Positions 46,670-58,929 of a stretch of DNA of 64,000 bases are shown piece after piece (positions within the stretch are counted from its first letter, which is position 1; every line of letters begins with the position of its first letter). Under the pieces are notes generated by a model, which saw nothing but the letters and a program-made list of their open reading frames with translations, was not told the origin of the DNA and ran no database searches. The DNA is taken from positions 11,697,501-11,761,500 of the forward strand of contig NC_084932.1 in NCBI RefSeq assembly GCF_958298935.1, written 5' to 3'. The translations under genes and the position numbers were made by a program. Source of the DNA: Phragmites australis. Lineage: Eukaryota; Streptophyta; Magnoliopsida; Poales; Poaceae.

Positions 46670-46677
46670 ACCGTGCT

Positions 46678-47330
46678 GCATATAGGACCAACATAGAAGA
46701 GACTAAAAAAATTCAGCGACAAGGCTATGACCATTTGGATTGCGGGTATGTACGAGAAAGTCTTAGCCCTTATGTTGTTCCCATTCTTTTGGTTCCTAAG
46801 AAAGACGGTAGTTGGCTTATGTATGTTGATTGTAGAGTCATCAATAATATTACTATAAGATATCGTCACCCTATCCCTAGGTTAGATGATATGCTTGATG
46901 AGTTGAGTGGAAACTTTGAGATGAATGAAACTTTGAGATGAATAAAAGACTACATTTAAAACTAAGTTTGGTTTGTATGAGTTGTTAGTAATGCGTTTTG
47001 GGTTAACTAATGCACATAGTACTTTCATACGATTTATGAACGAAGTTTTACATGTTTTCATTGGAAGATTTGTGGTGGTTTACTTTGATGACATCTTGAT
47101 TTACAAGAAGTCATATGAACTACACTTTGATCACTTATGTGCTGTTTTTAACACTTTGAGGGATGCATGTTTGTTTGATAACCTCGAAAAGTGCATTTTT
47201 TGCATGGATCGAGTCTCTTTTCTTAGCTATGTTGTTACTCCACAGGGAATAGAGGTGGATGATGCAAAAATTGAAGCCATAAGACTGTTACACAAGTATG
47301 AAGCTTTCATGGTCTTGCAGGTTTCTATCA
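46678..47330 (+). pseudogene. Reverse transcriptase of element B
   Basis: VVPILLVPKKDGSWLMYVDC, DCRVINNITIRYRHPIPRLD and later [18 protein letters not shown] and [11 protein letters not shown] (about 47080-47112) give the RT order, with the catalytic YFDD intact. The stretch between DELSG and the FGLTNA motif, which should hold the first catalytic Asp region (FSKIDL), is replaced by a short out-of-frame duplication of GAGATGAATGAAACTTTG near 46918. It is not functional. Confidence 0.8.
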
Positions 47331-47333
47331 GTG

Positions 47334-48040
47334 ATTGAGTGGGATTTCAGCACTATTGCTGCTCTATTAAATGGGTTGACAAAGAAAGGAGTAGTTTTCA
47401 AATGGGGACCTTCACAAGAACAAGCATTCAAGTTATTGAAAGAGAAGCTCACCCATGCTCCATTGCTTCAACTCCCTGATTTTGGTAAGACCTTTGAACT
47501 AGAATGTGATGCTAGTGGAATTGGAATTGGAGCTATACTAATTCAAGAAGGTAAACCTATTGCTTATTTCAGTCAAAAATTAAGTGGGCCAAGTTTGAAT
47601 TATTCCACTTATGATAAAGAATTGTATCCTTTAATTCGTGTGCTTGAAACTTGGCAACATTATCTATGACCCAAATAATTTGTTATACATTCTGATCATG
47701 AATCATTGAAACATATTAGAAGTCAAGCTAAACTGAATAAATGACATGCTAAATAGGTAGAATTTATTGAGTTTTTTCCATGTGTCATAAAAATAAGAAA
47801 CGAAAGGACAATGTGATTAATGATGCGCCTTCTAGGCATTATACCATGTTAGGTCTACTCGATCATAAGATTTTTGGTTTAGAGACTATTAAGAACTTAT
47901 ATGCTACTGATTTGGACTTCAAAGAAGTGCTTGAACATTGTAAATAAGGAAAAACATGGAATAAATATCTACTGAATGGTGGATTGCTCTATCTACTAAC
48001 AAGCTATGCATTCCAGCTAGCTCTGTTCATCTTTTGTTAT
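47334..48040 (+). pseudogene. RNase H and connection of element B
   Basis: [40 protein letters not shown] and [20 protein letters not shown] (47398-47640) form a typical gypsy RNase H start. It decays after a stop at 47667, though HSDHESLKHIRSQAKLN can be followed to about 47740. The remainder up to the integrase zinc finger has several stops. Confidence 0.72.
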
Positions 48041-48573
48041 TGTAGGAGGTGCATGGAGGAGGATTGATGGCACATTGTGGAGCAAAGAAGATTGAAGATG
48101 TACTGGCCACTCATTTATTTTGGTCAAAGATGAGACGTGACGTCGAGCGCTACGTATCATGTTGCACCACTTGCAATAAAGCCAAGTCTCTTTTAAATCC
48201 ACATGGTCTTTATATGCCTCTTCCTATTCCTAGTGCACCTTGGGAGGATATTTCCATAGATTTTGTTTTAGGATTTCCTAGGACAAAGTGGGGAAGGGAT
48301 AGCATATTTGTAGTGGTGGATAGATTTTCTAAACTAGCACATTTTATACCTTGTCATAAGAGCGATAATACTACAAGCGTAGCCGATTTGTTTTTCAGGG
48401 AAATCGTTCAACTACATGGAGTGCCTAATACTATTAACTCGGATCGTGATGAAAAGTTTTTAAGTCACTTTTGGAGATCACTTTGGAATAAATCGGGAAC
48501 GAAGCTGCTGTTTTCTACTGTGTGTCATCCACAAACCGATGGTCAAACAGAGGCGTCAGCCGTACATTATTGA
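48041..48573 (+). pseudogene. Integrase core of element B
   Basis: [20 protein letters not shown] with CCTTCNKAK forms the HHCC zinc finger. The catalytic core follows, with [33 protein letters not shown] and [10 protein letters not shown]. The first two catalytic Asp and the following Glu are visible. The frame is lost directly after QTE, at about 48550, so the C-terminal domain is out of phase. Confidence 0.85.
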
Positions 48574-49118
48574 CCATGTTACGAGCAGTTCTAAAGAAGA
48601 ATTTAAGGATATGAGAAGAGGTTTACCACATATTGAATCTGCTTACAATAGGTCGGTACATTCCACCACCAAGGTAAGTCCGTTCCAGGTAGTGTATGGA
48701 TTTAATCCCCGTGCTCTTATTGATTTACTACATTTGCCTACTTTTGAAAGACTTAATTTAGATGCTAAGAAATATGCTGAATTTATTCTTAAGTTGCATG
48801 AGACCACTAAAAAAGAATATAGAGAGCATGAATGAAAAGTATAGGATTACTCGAAGTGAATGTAGGAAGGAAATAAAATTTGAACTGGGTGATTTAGTTT
48901 TTGTTTGCATTTGAGGAATGATAGGTTTCCAGAACTAAGAATGTCAAAGTTGATGTCTAGAGCTAATGGACCATTTAAGATAATTGTGAAAATCAATGAC
49001 AATGCATACAAATTGGACCTACCTATAGATTTTGGGGTTAGTCCCACATTTAACATTTCAAATTTGAAGCACTACTTGGGAGGAGAAGAAGAGCTTGAGT
49101 CAAGGATGACTTCAATTT
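48574..49118 (+). pseudogene. Integrase C-terminal region of element B, frameshifted
   Basis: Fragments in shifting frames carry HIESAYNRSVHSTTKVSPFQ and VYGFNPRALIDLLHLPTFER (48600-48760). Then FPELRMSKLMSRANGPFKII and YKLDLPIDFGVSPTFNISNL (48925-49070) follow. They are the usual sequence between the core and the C-terminal tail. At least two frame changes are present. Confidence 0.75.
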
Positions 49119-49135
49119 AAGAGGGGGGGGGGGGA
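49119..49135 (+). promoter_or_regulatory. Polypurine tract of element B
   Basis: AAGAGGGGGGGGGGGGA abuts the 3' LTR TGATGAGCCC. This is the expected plus-strand primer site. Confidence 0.85.
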
Positions 49136-50018
49136 TGATGAGCCCTTGGCTCCTTCAAATACGATCAATACTATTAATATTCCTCAAATCATAAAAGGTC
49201 CAATTACAAGAGGACGTGCACGACAATTAGACCACCAGGTAAACCCGTTTCTTACTACTCATGCTTCCTTGGATGGATTACTACTAAATTATTGCAATGT
49301 TTTATTGTTTAGGAATATGGGAGAAGCACCACAACCTTACCCGGATGTCATCCCTCGAAAGCCAAATCTACTCAGACTCGAGGCTGAGCTCTAGCTGTGG
49401 TCATAGTCGTGGTCGAGTTCCAGGACAGCACGTCAATAAAATAGGCATTACTTTTGCATACAGAGTCCAATTGAGGAATTCTTAGACTCTTTGGAAACCT
49501 ATGCACGAGACATTTCCAATGGATAAGAGCTCGACCAAATATTTCTTATATTTTAGTCAAGGTCAAAGAAAGGTGCTATGCCACTGTTTTGGACCTAGTT
49601 GGGTCTTGTAATCATGTCGGGGTCAGAGAGTCCATGTTGTACATGCCTCATTCTGTGGTTACAAAACCCTACGTCGGTCTCATCACGTCCCTCCTATATA
49701 TACACAGTAGCCAACATAGTTTAGGATTGGGTTTTAACTTAGATTATTCTATTTTAGACAGTTTCTCCATTTCATTAGTAATTAGCAATATTCAGATTCC
49801 ATCTACCTGTTCTTGCTTATGTTTTCAATTTGCTTGTAGGAAAAGCCTTCTTGGCGAGGTCAACTGCGTCTTGGCACGGTTGGTAACCATGGAGTAGTGG
49901 TGTAATGGTTGCAAGAGTTCTCGATCTGTTCTGTTCGGAGCCTTTGGATCATCAACATCGAAGCTCCACCAATCAACTTATCATATTACTTTTTGGAAGA
50001 TCGAGCAAACATGTATCA
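49136..50018 (+). repeat. 3' LTR of element B (883 bp), with pol C-terminal tail
   Basis: It begins TGATGAGCCC and ends ATGTATCA. An open frame at 49146-49394 within the LTR reads IPQIIKGPITRGRARQLDHQ and continues to a stop at 49394. It is in the position of the pol C-terminus and resembles the basic TRARAR tail of related elements. The LTRs of A and C have homologous coding. A and B LTRs share a phrase near 49490-49530 with TTTGGAAACC. Confidence 0.88.
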
Positions 50019-52604
50019 CTCCTCCTTTTGGGCATGCTTATGGGCCGCTGCTTCTGGCTCCTCCTTTGCATCATAGTTGGAAGGCCATTCTGTTGAAGAG
50101 TCGTCCGACGGTACCAACTCCAAAAGCAGGTCAAAGGCCACAATAGGATCCTCCGAACCAAGTGCACTAACATGCATACAATGAGACACAGATTTAATGT
50201 AAATCAATAATAAATACATCTTCATTAATACATACTAATTCATGTATTTTATTGACACATAGTAATTAATATCCTTCATTACAATGGTGTCATTTGGCGA
50301 TATATAAGTCGTCTAACCCCCTGGTAACCTTCCTCCTAGTCGCATACGCTCTACTAAAAGGTACGGAATCATTTGAAGATCTCTCATATGTCGATGGCAC
50401 GATCGGTTCATGAAACTCGCTGGTTGGGTTGATAACATGTTCCATGAAGAACCCGGTGACCTGCTATTGAATGGCATGTATTTCTGCAGGTTGTAACACA
50501 CATGTGCATTGTTTGGAGCGCTACATTTGAATAATTTAAATAATTAGTCCTTGAACACGTATAGAAATTGAAAAGAAGGCATCGATATGTAATTTCATGC
50601 CTCAAGATCATTGAACCTAACAGCGTTTCCGTCAGGGCTAAATCTGTGAATGAAAGTAAGAACATAGAACCCATAGAGATTGTTGCTTTGTGGCTGCCTC
50701 ATACACTTCAAGAGGAAAGGATTCGTTAGTGGAATAAATTGAAACTTTTTATTCAGTAGGAAATGCAAGTTATGAATATTCCTTGCGTACTGAAAAGTCA
50801 GTTTTTACATCATACTGCTTCTTATATGGATGATACATAACACTCTTTTTGCAATACCTTGTGTACGCCTGTACATGAATATGAATACCAATTAAACTTA
50901 TATGCAATCGATGTGAAGATTAAATGATCGAGTTTACCTGTTTAGCATGTCAATGAGGTCTTGGTAAGTCGTCTTATCTTTGTTTTGTGAGCCCAAGACA
51001 ATGATCTTGCTCAAGCTTGGGTGAATGACAAGGAGGATGCAATTAAAACTGCAAGAATATGTCACCATAGCTAATTAGTACTAGAATCAAGTTGCCCATA
51101 AAAGGAGAACACCCTATCACACAAACACATACTCAAAGCTATAGGAAAAGAGTACGAAAGTCTTGTGTTCCCGGTGAAGCAAACACTTTAATAAGTAGTC
51201 CTCCGTGAAATTTGTTTTCGGCCATATAATTTTCTGGTTGACAAGCCCAGAATTGATGAATCGTACTTTATTATCTAATTCTTGTCTGCACTATTGAATC
51301 TCCATTCTACAAAAGAGAGAAGTTAGCCATGCGATTTCAATGTGCAAGATCATATAATGTGAATTATATACATAAGTAACTTACATAGTCCATGCTCCAA
51401 TTATGGCCACGTCGAGGGTATCTTCCTTGTATATTTCATACAAGCACTTGAACTTCACCCAAAAGAAGCCATCCCCATTAAGGAAATATTCATCTCTGTA
51501 CCTTATGGGGGACGCCTGTATACCCTACCTGGACTGCTATAAGTATCACTAATATAATCGGTGCATTTGAGTTGTAATGTTTCTTTCTATATCTAGTTTG
51601 ACCAAAGGTTTGCCCAACTCAAACAACCTAATACATCCGACGTTGTCATATCTGCTCCCACAGCAAGCCGTGTTAGTTCTTCTGCTGTTAATATAGAAGA
51701 AGTAAGGAAGTCTCCAATGCTTGGAGCATCCTGAATGATTGGACCTGATTTACTGGTGGCCTGCTTCTTATTGATACGTTTATATTCAGTTGGAGGCTTA
51801 CTTGAAGCCACCCTATCTGTTTAACTTTGGCTAAGGAGGTGAACTTCTTACAGGAGATGGCTGACGAGAGGGAGATCTACGAGGCGACGATGGCCCGGGG
51901 TGTTGTGGAAAGTATAGGTTGTCGAGAGCTATCCTTGGTGGAAACACTATGTAGGCCCTATCCCATGCGATGAATGTGTGCTCGTTCTCTTCTATAGTGT
52001 TTGCCCCCTCCTTTGTTGGGTAGGCCACCTCAATATGACGGTACTGGTCAATTACCTCTTCTACTTTGACCATGACGTAGCCCTCTAGTATTGGACATCT
52101 GTGCAAATGTTCATGGGAGCCACGCCAGAAGCCACCTTGATGGTAATGTTCCTAGCACCAATGTGTAGTTCACATGATGTTCGTGCTGTGATAAGGTCCA
52201 CAGGATAAGTCATGGTGTTAGCTCCTGGAACTGCTGTGCACGCAAAACTACTTTGACGACCACTCGGTCTGGAGCGTGCAACGTTAGAAGATGTTACCGG
52301 CCATTCCGTTTTGCTCACAATGGCGCTCCATTCATGCATGAGGGCTTATTGTATCACGTATGAGAACATATATGATCATAAATACAACAGATGCATTTAT
52401 CTAATTATGAAATTCCTCATCGCCTCCAATGACGTATGTTTGGTCCAGGTTGAGGTAGGTACTCGGGCTACCTTCTTTAATGTTTGACAACGGCACATCT
52501 CCTTCCTGCACTTGAGCCGTGTCAGAGGAGCCACCTTCCTGAGTGTTTTCCATATGATCGCAATGAGCGGTTGGTGATGCCATCCCTTCCTCAAAGTTCT
52601 GCAT
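50019..52604 (-). pseudogene. CACTA second-gene protein: DUF8039-like and Ulp1-like
   Basis: Read right to left. An acidic N-terminal part (52604-52397) is followed by CELHIGARNITIKVASGVAP and VMVKVEEVIDQYRHIEVAYP and HTFIAWDRAYIVFP (52200-51950), the pattern of the DUF8039-type domain in grass CACTA proteins, with a frameshift near 52110. A Ser/Pro/Arg repeat (SPRRSPSRQPSPVRSSP) follows. Frames at 51530-50290 resemble a Ulp1/C48 cysteine protease (DGFFWVKFKCLYEIY; ILLVIHPSLSKIIVLGSQNK; GFYVLTFIHRF), but the catalytic His-Trp and Cys positions are not preserved. A coiled-coil tail (50225-50019) continues beyond element B at 27715-27381. Assignment of the protease part is tentative. Confidence 0.65.
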
Positions 52605-54985
52605 ACAATGGCGACAAGCGGTTGACTATTATACGGATAGAGAGCAGAGGAAGGAAGGAGGAAAAGAGGTTGTCAAAATAGTGTAACTAACTAGAAGGGA
52701 GTCAATAGATAGAATGCAAAGAGATATATTATGACCACATTTAACAAAAAAAGTACAGTATCGTGATTCATTTGTGTCATGACTTATAATACATAATTGC
52801 ATAATACAAAACTATTCAAATTATCATTAACACGACAAAGGCACATAATTAAATAATACAACCCCTTATCAAAAAAATAATAATATTGTGAGTACATAAT
52901 TACAACTCATAGTACATAAAAAATAATTCAACACACATATTACATAACTAAATAGTACAAAACTATTCAAATTCTTGCAAAAATTAAAACATGCATGAAA
53001 ATAACATTAGCATCAGATTATGGATATAATTATATACCACTGCAAGCTCGACTGGGATAGTGAAAAGACATGCAAGATGCATGTGTTATAACCATCCCAC
53101 TCGAGCTTTGCAATCATATGTATGGTCTCCAATTTCATCAGCAAAAAGAAAAACAATTATGAAAACAATGCAATTTTAATACAACACATAACATGAATAA
53201 AAAATAAATACAGCCTCAGAACAAAAAAATCTAGTTTTGCAATCACTAACAAATAAATTACCTCGTGATCTCCTACCCGGAATTGGCCCAGGTTGGAGGA
53301 GCTGCCTTTTGTATGCTTTTGCATCCCCTTCCAATCAGTGTTTGTTGGTGCCATCCCTAGAAATTTTTATTATTATTCAACCTTTACATGCATGACATAC
53401 GATAGCTATAACTTATCAAAATTAAATAGCACATTAACCCTCGAGATCAACCTCGTGACACTTTGCGATGTTGTACTCTAAATAGCGATAAAGTGCATCG
53501 AAATGAAAATGGATGAAATGTCATGAGATGTGATCAAAACAACATGAAATTTGGTAGAGATGTAGTGCATGAGGTTATGAATGCAATAGAGGCAGAATCA
53601 CATGAATTGGAGTTTATTTGCCCACTTAATTAACCAAATTACTTGCTTGCTATTTTTAAATCCAAAATTAAATGAGGTAGTTCAAACAAACTCACATGAG
53701 GGAAGTACTCAACATGGCAAAAGGTATTTTTACTGTGTAAGGCATACATAGAGAAGACCTAAAAAAAATAGTTTCAAATTTTATGATTTTTGTTAATTTC
53801 CAGTTTAAAAGGCTAAATCAAGATTAATAAAGAATTAGTGTTAAACAAGCATTTCATGCTTGAAATATATTTTTCCTGTATAGAGCATGACAAAAGAAGA
53901 ATAACGAAGTTTTAATTGACCAATTTTGGATATTCCAAGATTTAATTAGGGATTAACAAGTTACAATATATTGAATGAAATAGAGGTATTTCAGTGAACA
54001 TTTCATGCATGCATGTATTTTTATCATGTAGACCATTACAAAACAAAAGTACAAACTTTGATTCATATTTTTTGAGCTCTACATATTATTCTATAAATTA
54101 TAGATTAGTTCAATAAATTTATTAATACAACTAATATTCTTTTCGGAATTTTCTGCATTTTCTGATTGCTATTGACTGACTTTGATAGGTCGCTAGTAGC
54201 GCATGGTGGTGGAGCTTGGCTGAGGAGGAGTACCAATATGCTCAACACACTGTGGCAAACTCGTTTGAGGGGTTAGCGATCGCATGTACGGTGACAAGCA
54301 CGTCCAGTGGTGACCATGGCAGGCAGCGGAGCTAGGCCAATGATGGTGGTGCACTGTAGAGGGAGAGAGTGAAAGGGAAGTTGGCGGAGAGGTTCTCTGG
54401 CCATGGTGAGGCTCACTACGTGTTTGGCGTGGACAGAGGCAACTCATGTTCTGGAGTTCGTCGGGGAGGTGGGTGAGCTCATGGTGGCGGCCGACCAGCT
54501 TACGCAGAGTACTGGGCGACAATGGGCTATGATTGAACTAGCATGTGCAAAAGATTGGGTGTGGCATTATGAAGCTCATTGAGCAATAGAACTGGATGAA
54601 GAGGGCTTAGAAGCAGTGGTGCATTGGTGAGGGCAAGGAAGGTCGTTGGGGCCAAAAAGACGGTGTTATGCTCGGGCTTATGGGAGGAAGGGCCACTATT
54701 TTATACTGGACACATCACTGCCGGCTCATACCACCAGCTGGCAGGGATGTTCTAGTATCACTGCCAATCAATGGCTTCAGCAGGCAGTGATGATGGAGCT
54801 ATGCATCAATGCTGGTTCAAGCCATTGGCCGGTAGTGATGACCCTTATAATTGACAGTTCATAAGCCACAATGATAGATTCTTCCCGCGCGGCTTATGAA
54901 CTGGCAGTGATGCCACATCACTACCAGTCCATTAGTAACCGATAGTGATGGGATGGCATATAAGCCCATTTCTATAGCAGTGACT
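52605..54985. other. Right part of CACTA X without recognisable gene
   Basis: 52605-54180 is AT-rich with no credible frame; TNP2 would be expected here but is absent. 54190-54690 is GC-rich and similar in character to the middle of CACTA Z. 54700-54982 has the subterminal TATCACTGCC-type repeats and the right terminus. Confidence 0.55.
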
Positions 54986-56191
54986 AATGATTGTGCAAGA
55001 GTGACATGTTGTAATCTTGACCCGTCACTAATGACTGTTTTTGACAATAGGTGATCCGAAGTTCTTTCATTAAAATAGGCATAACTTTTGCAAACAAACT
55101 CTGATTTTTGATGTTTTTTTTACTATATAGACATCAACAGAAAATGTTAAATCCATTTATCCTCCACTTTGTCAGGTTCGGGGAATTTTTCACACTCAAA
55201 AATGGATTGAAAGATTGAGTTCTCGTCCATTGAAGTTTCTACACCATTTTCGAAATACACTTTGTGTCCATAGCTGCCACCCCTTACATCAAACATTAGT
55301 AGAAATGTACAATGATTCATATTCTAGTGGTACTGAGGTGAGAAAAAATAAGAGAAAAATAAAAGAGTATTTGTGCCTACTACGCCATTGTACCCTACAC
55401 CAACTTTATTTAACATGTGAATGGAAATTCATGAAATACGCTAAAGATAATTTGTAACTTGTTGATGCATTTTTCTGTAAATGTTTGTAGTATCATGCCT
55501 CTTTGGTTTGAATCTTAGCTATAGCATGGTTATAAGTTTAGTGTTTACATTTGTGCTTTTATGCGTAAATGTTCAGCTATAGCATGGTCATAACCTTTTT
55601 GCACAATATCTTTTCTAATCTAAACAATATGTTTGGTTTTAAGTTGGGAAAATTAAGTAAGAAAAGATAATACCTCGCTAGCTCTATTAACAGAGCTGAG
55701 TCATCAATGACGGGTCATAACCTATGACTGACCCAAGGAGACCCGTCACTGATGACAAGTCATTAGTGACGGGTCGTAACATGACCCATCATAGATGACT
55801 AGCCTAGGATGACTTTTCACTGATGAGTTGGTTATTAGTGACGGGTCATAACTTCACCCATTAGTAATATCATTAGTGGCAGGTAATTTTATGACCCGTC
55901 ATTGATGACCTATCATAAATGATGGGTCATGGTTTGGCCCCGACTTGAGGGTACATAAGTGATGGGTCGTAACATGACCCGTCACTTATGACTCTTAAGT
56001 GACGGGTCCTGGTGACACGTCACTTATATAGTGTCTCTTTTGTCTTTTTTTTTCATGTTGTATCATGCACGCACATAATTAAAAATGATGTATTTAAAAT
56101 GCAATGAAATGAAATATTTGATTTTTGGGATTTAGTTTCTAATTTTTGGTTGTGCGTCTGCTTCTAACAAACAACCAAAGTATATTTGTAT

Positions 56192-56500
56192 CACTAGTAT
56201 AGAAAGGCTGATCATTGCCAGTTTCAAACTACCACCAGTACTAGTTTTCGTTCCGTTAGTGAACACTCGATAGTGATTGTCAAGCGCTATCACTGCCGGG
56301 TTCACAACTGGCAACGAATTCGTTTCTGAGGGCACAAAAAAAAAGAATTTGAGCTGGCCTTGGTATCAAGCTAGAGTTGCTTGAACAATAATGAGCTGGA
56401 CCCACTCGAACCGAAGCCACTTGAGCCTGCCTCCCATGAAGAAGGACATGCTGCTATGCCACCCCTATGGAAGATGGATGCACCGCCGCTACCCTTGAGA
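56192..56500. mobile_element. Left end of another CACTA element
   Basis: CACTAGTATAGAAAGGCTG at 56192 is followed by subterminal repeats with ATCACTGCCGG. No right end is visible before the duplicated block starts at 56933, so it is truncated. Confidence 0.45.
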
Positions 56501-56510
56501 AACACCCGCC

Positions 56511-56660
56511 ATGTCGAGCCCTAAGCAGCACCCGTTACTCCATGGATCTTGTGCCTTCCTCACCAAAGACATCAGCGTGGTATGGATGAGCTCACCTAGG
56601 GAATGGGCCACCGCCGTTGACAAGCTCGTCGAGGAAGCAAATTTGCGTATAGATGGGGGG
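56511..56660 (+). pseudogene. Possible captured gene fragment
   Basis: A GC-richer stretch reads FLTKDISVVWMSSPREWATA and then VDKLVEEANLRIDG in one frame from MSSPKQHPLLHGSCA. It differs in composition from the AT-rich repeats on both sides and is followed by a G run (56656-56668), beyond which the frame continues only through repeat sequence. I do not recognise the family. It may be a host exon fragment carried by the CACTA end at 56192, or chance. Confidence 0.3.
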
Positions 56661-56932
56661 GGGGGGGCGGACAAATACACAAATGGTTTAAAAAAATCCA
56701 TCTATGACAATAAACACGGATGGGTTCAAAACAAACCTATATGTGACTCTTAGTAATCACAGATGAGTTTAAACAAACACCATCTGTAACTCTTACTATG
56801 CATAGACGGTTATCTGAAAAATGAGTCTGTAACAAGCCTGATATCACAAACAATTTTACAGAAAAGGAACCTATCACTCTCTATGATAGGGTTTAAAATC
56901 TATCTGTAAATACTCGTTCTTGGGTACTACTT
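56661..56932. other. Subterminal-like repeat sequence
   Basis: Repeated AGATGG and CCATCTGTAAC phrases in both orientations (56690-56900) suggest the end of another DNA transposon. Neither terminus could be set. Confidence 0.3.
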
Positions 56933-57559
56933 GATTTATGAGAACTTCTCTTATATGTTTATTATTAAACCTAAACTGACCCATAATAGATAAGATGTGG
57001 ATGTAGACAAAGTGCCCAAGAGCGATTTTGCAACTCACAAAAAAAGAAAAACCAAGCAAACCAAAACACAAAATGACCTAAGAGCTAACACTAAATGATT
57101 ATTGGCTCGAGGGTCAATCCTAACTCTTAAGTATATAGGGTGTCTGAGGCATTTTTTGAGGTTCACTTCCTTTTAAAAGTTTAGGTGCTAATGCCAGAAG
57201 AGGAGAAAGGTTCAACTTCAATTCCTTATTACTTTGGGTAGCGGGTAGCAGTGATGGGCCTCCTAGAAGCTGGTGTTCTTGCAATTGTCTCTTTTGCGTA
57301 GTTGTTCCTCGCGATCAGGTATGTTGATACTTGGACCTTGGTAGAGTGGCATCTTCTTGTGTCTTCAAGACTCCAGCACTTCCAAAAGCATCAGTGGCAC
57401 AATTTCAGCTTCCACGGTGTAAAGGGGGTCACAAAAGAGAAGGAAAGATATGGATGAGGAGTCTTTAAGGACATCCTTTAAGATTCCAAGTTTTAGCTTT
57501 TTAGGGCTCTCCAGACTATCTAGGGCTGCATTCTAGGTTATATGGCTATGATACATCCT

Positions 57560-58867
57560 CTATTCAAGCAACTGATCAATCTCATCTATGTGCTAAGTCC
57601 AGGAATCAATCCCAACATATAGTGACTTCATTGATAATTCATTACAATATCTAACTTAATCGTACTTAAATTATCTTACAAAAGAGACCCTCAAGGGTGA
57701 AGAAGCAAATAAACTACAGTGGATCTATGTACACTTTATTCTCCATGATGACTCCACAGGCAAACCGATGAAGAAGCACCTTTGAATGATCCATTTTCCA
57801 TACACTCCTTAACATCTTCTCCAATTATGTTATTATAAAATTAATATTAATTATTAGAATTTTTTTATTAGAAAACATATTTATTGTGTAGTTAATCTAT
57901 TTATGACATTAGCAATAGAAAACAAATCAAACAGAAAAAGAAAAAGCTGATAGGGCTGACACATGGCTTCACACGATTTGATAGTAGCCTGATAAGGCAC
58001 TGATGTGGCAGCTGAGGTGGCAGGCCACATGATGAGTTTGATTGTATCGATACCCATTTTAATCTAGATCGTTGACTTTAGATTGGATGACTTAGATCTA
58101 ACCTAATCGAACCCGAATCAATCTTCTAATCTTGGTTGTCGATGAAGATCTTAATGGGTCAAGTGTGATCGCGTTTGGCTTTGATAGGTCAGAGGGTGGC
58201 GGTGGCTTCATGACAATGGCGCATCACCGTAAGTTGGTTGGAATAGTGCAAAAGGAGGTATGCGATGGAAAGGGGTAGAAGAGAGAGAGGAGAGCACAAT
58301 GAATTCACGTAGGTGGGATGTCATCATCAGTCAGGTTCTGTTGAAGCTAGTGATGAGCAATGGTAAGTTTATTGTTTGGAGCTCATTGTGGACTGGTCTT
58401 TGGTGGCTAATCCACCTTAGGAACTTGGGTGAATGCTATGGAATGATGAGAGGAGGCCATGGGGGTTGCTATTTATAGTTAGGGAGGGACAGGGGATCAT
58501 AACCAGGTCGGATTAGGGTTTCCAGAGTCCGACGGTACAATGACTCCAATCATGAGCTCATCTCGAGTTTCAAACGAGCTCGAGTGAAGATAAAATGGGA
58601 AAATGGATCAGGGAAAGCATATGAACTCATCTGGGCATCTTCTAGAAGATCTCCCACGTATATTTTTCCTAATTTGGTTTGGATTCGTTTCGGCTGGCAT
58701 TTTGATCTTGGAATTGATATCATGTTTGATTCAGGCTCTGAGAAAATTGTCGGGGGCCAAAGGGGCATTGTGTTCCCGCAAACTCATCCGTCTGGTCTCT
58801 TGTGTTCCTTGGCTTGGATATGGTAGATCATCGTGGTGGATTCCAGGTGTCATACATGTTTCACACG

Positions 58868-58929
<62 letters not shown>

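Larger units (their letters stand above)
27716..50018 (+). mobile_element. Ty3/gypsy element B, full length but nested and broken
   Basis: It has 5' LTR, primer-binding site, leader array, gag, protease, RT, RNase H, integrase, polypurine tract and 3' LTR, flanked by CTCCT at 27711-27715 and 50019-50023. Within it sit solo LTR C (27811-29649), chromovirus D (32142-44258) and a hAT-like element (46150-46669). Net length is about 7.8 kb. LTRs start TGATGAGCCC, and pol coding runs on into the 3' LTR with a GPITRGRARQ tail, a layout reminiscent of CRM-type chromoviruses. Clade assignment is tentative. Confidence 0.92.
26862..54982. mobile_element. CACTA element X (28.1 kb with nested Ty3 elements)
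   Basis: The left end is TACTACTACAGAAC (first base changed from C). The right end is CATTTCTATAGCAGTG. ACT duplications lie at 26859-26861 and 54983-54985. Removing element B leaves about 5.8 kb. The subterminal motif and the GGCATATAAGCC phrase before the right end match CACTA 1 and 2. The minus strand carries a second-gene type protein (DUF8039-like plus Ulp1-like) with its C-terminus on the left side of B. I found no TNP2, so X appears to be a deletion derivative. Confidence 0.88.
26344..56062. mobile_element. CACTA element Y, outermost of the nest (29.7 kb with inserts)
   Basis: The left terminus is CACTACGTGAAAAAAGG after TCA (26341-26343). The right terminus is a decayed inverse ending CATGTTGTA before TCA (56063-56065). 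Both subterminal regions (26360-26850, 54986-56035) carry many copies, in both orientations, of GTGACGGGTCATAA. Without the insertion of X its own length is only about 1.6 kb, so it is a non-autonomous element. The right TIR has three mismatches in 15 bases, so the exact end is less certain than the left. Confidence 0.72.

Noticed and set aside
54193..54522. 109-codon minus-strand His/Ser/Pro-rich frame in CACTA X
   Set aside because: It lies in GC-rich CACTA filler, similar in composition to CACTA Z, with no recognisable domain.
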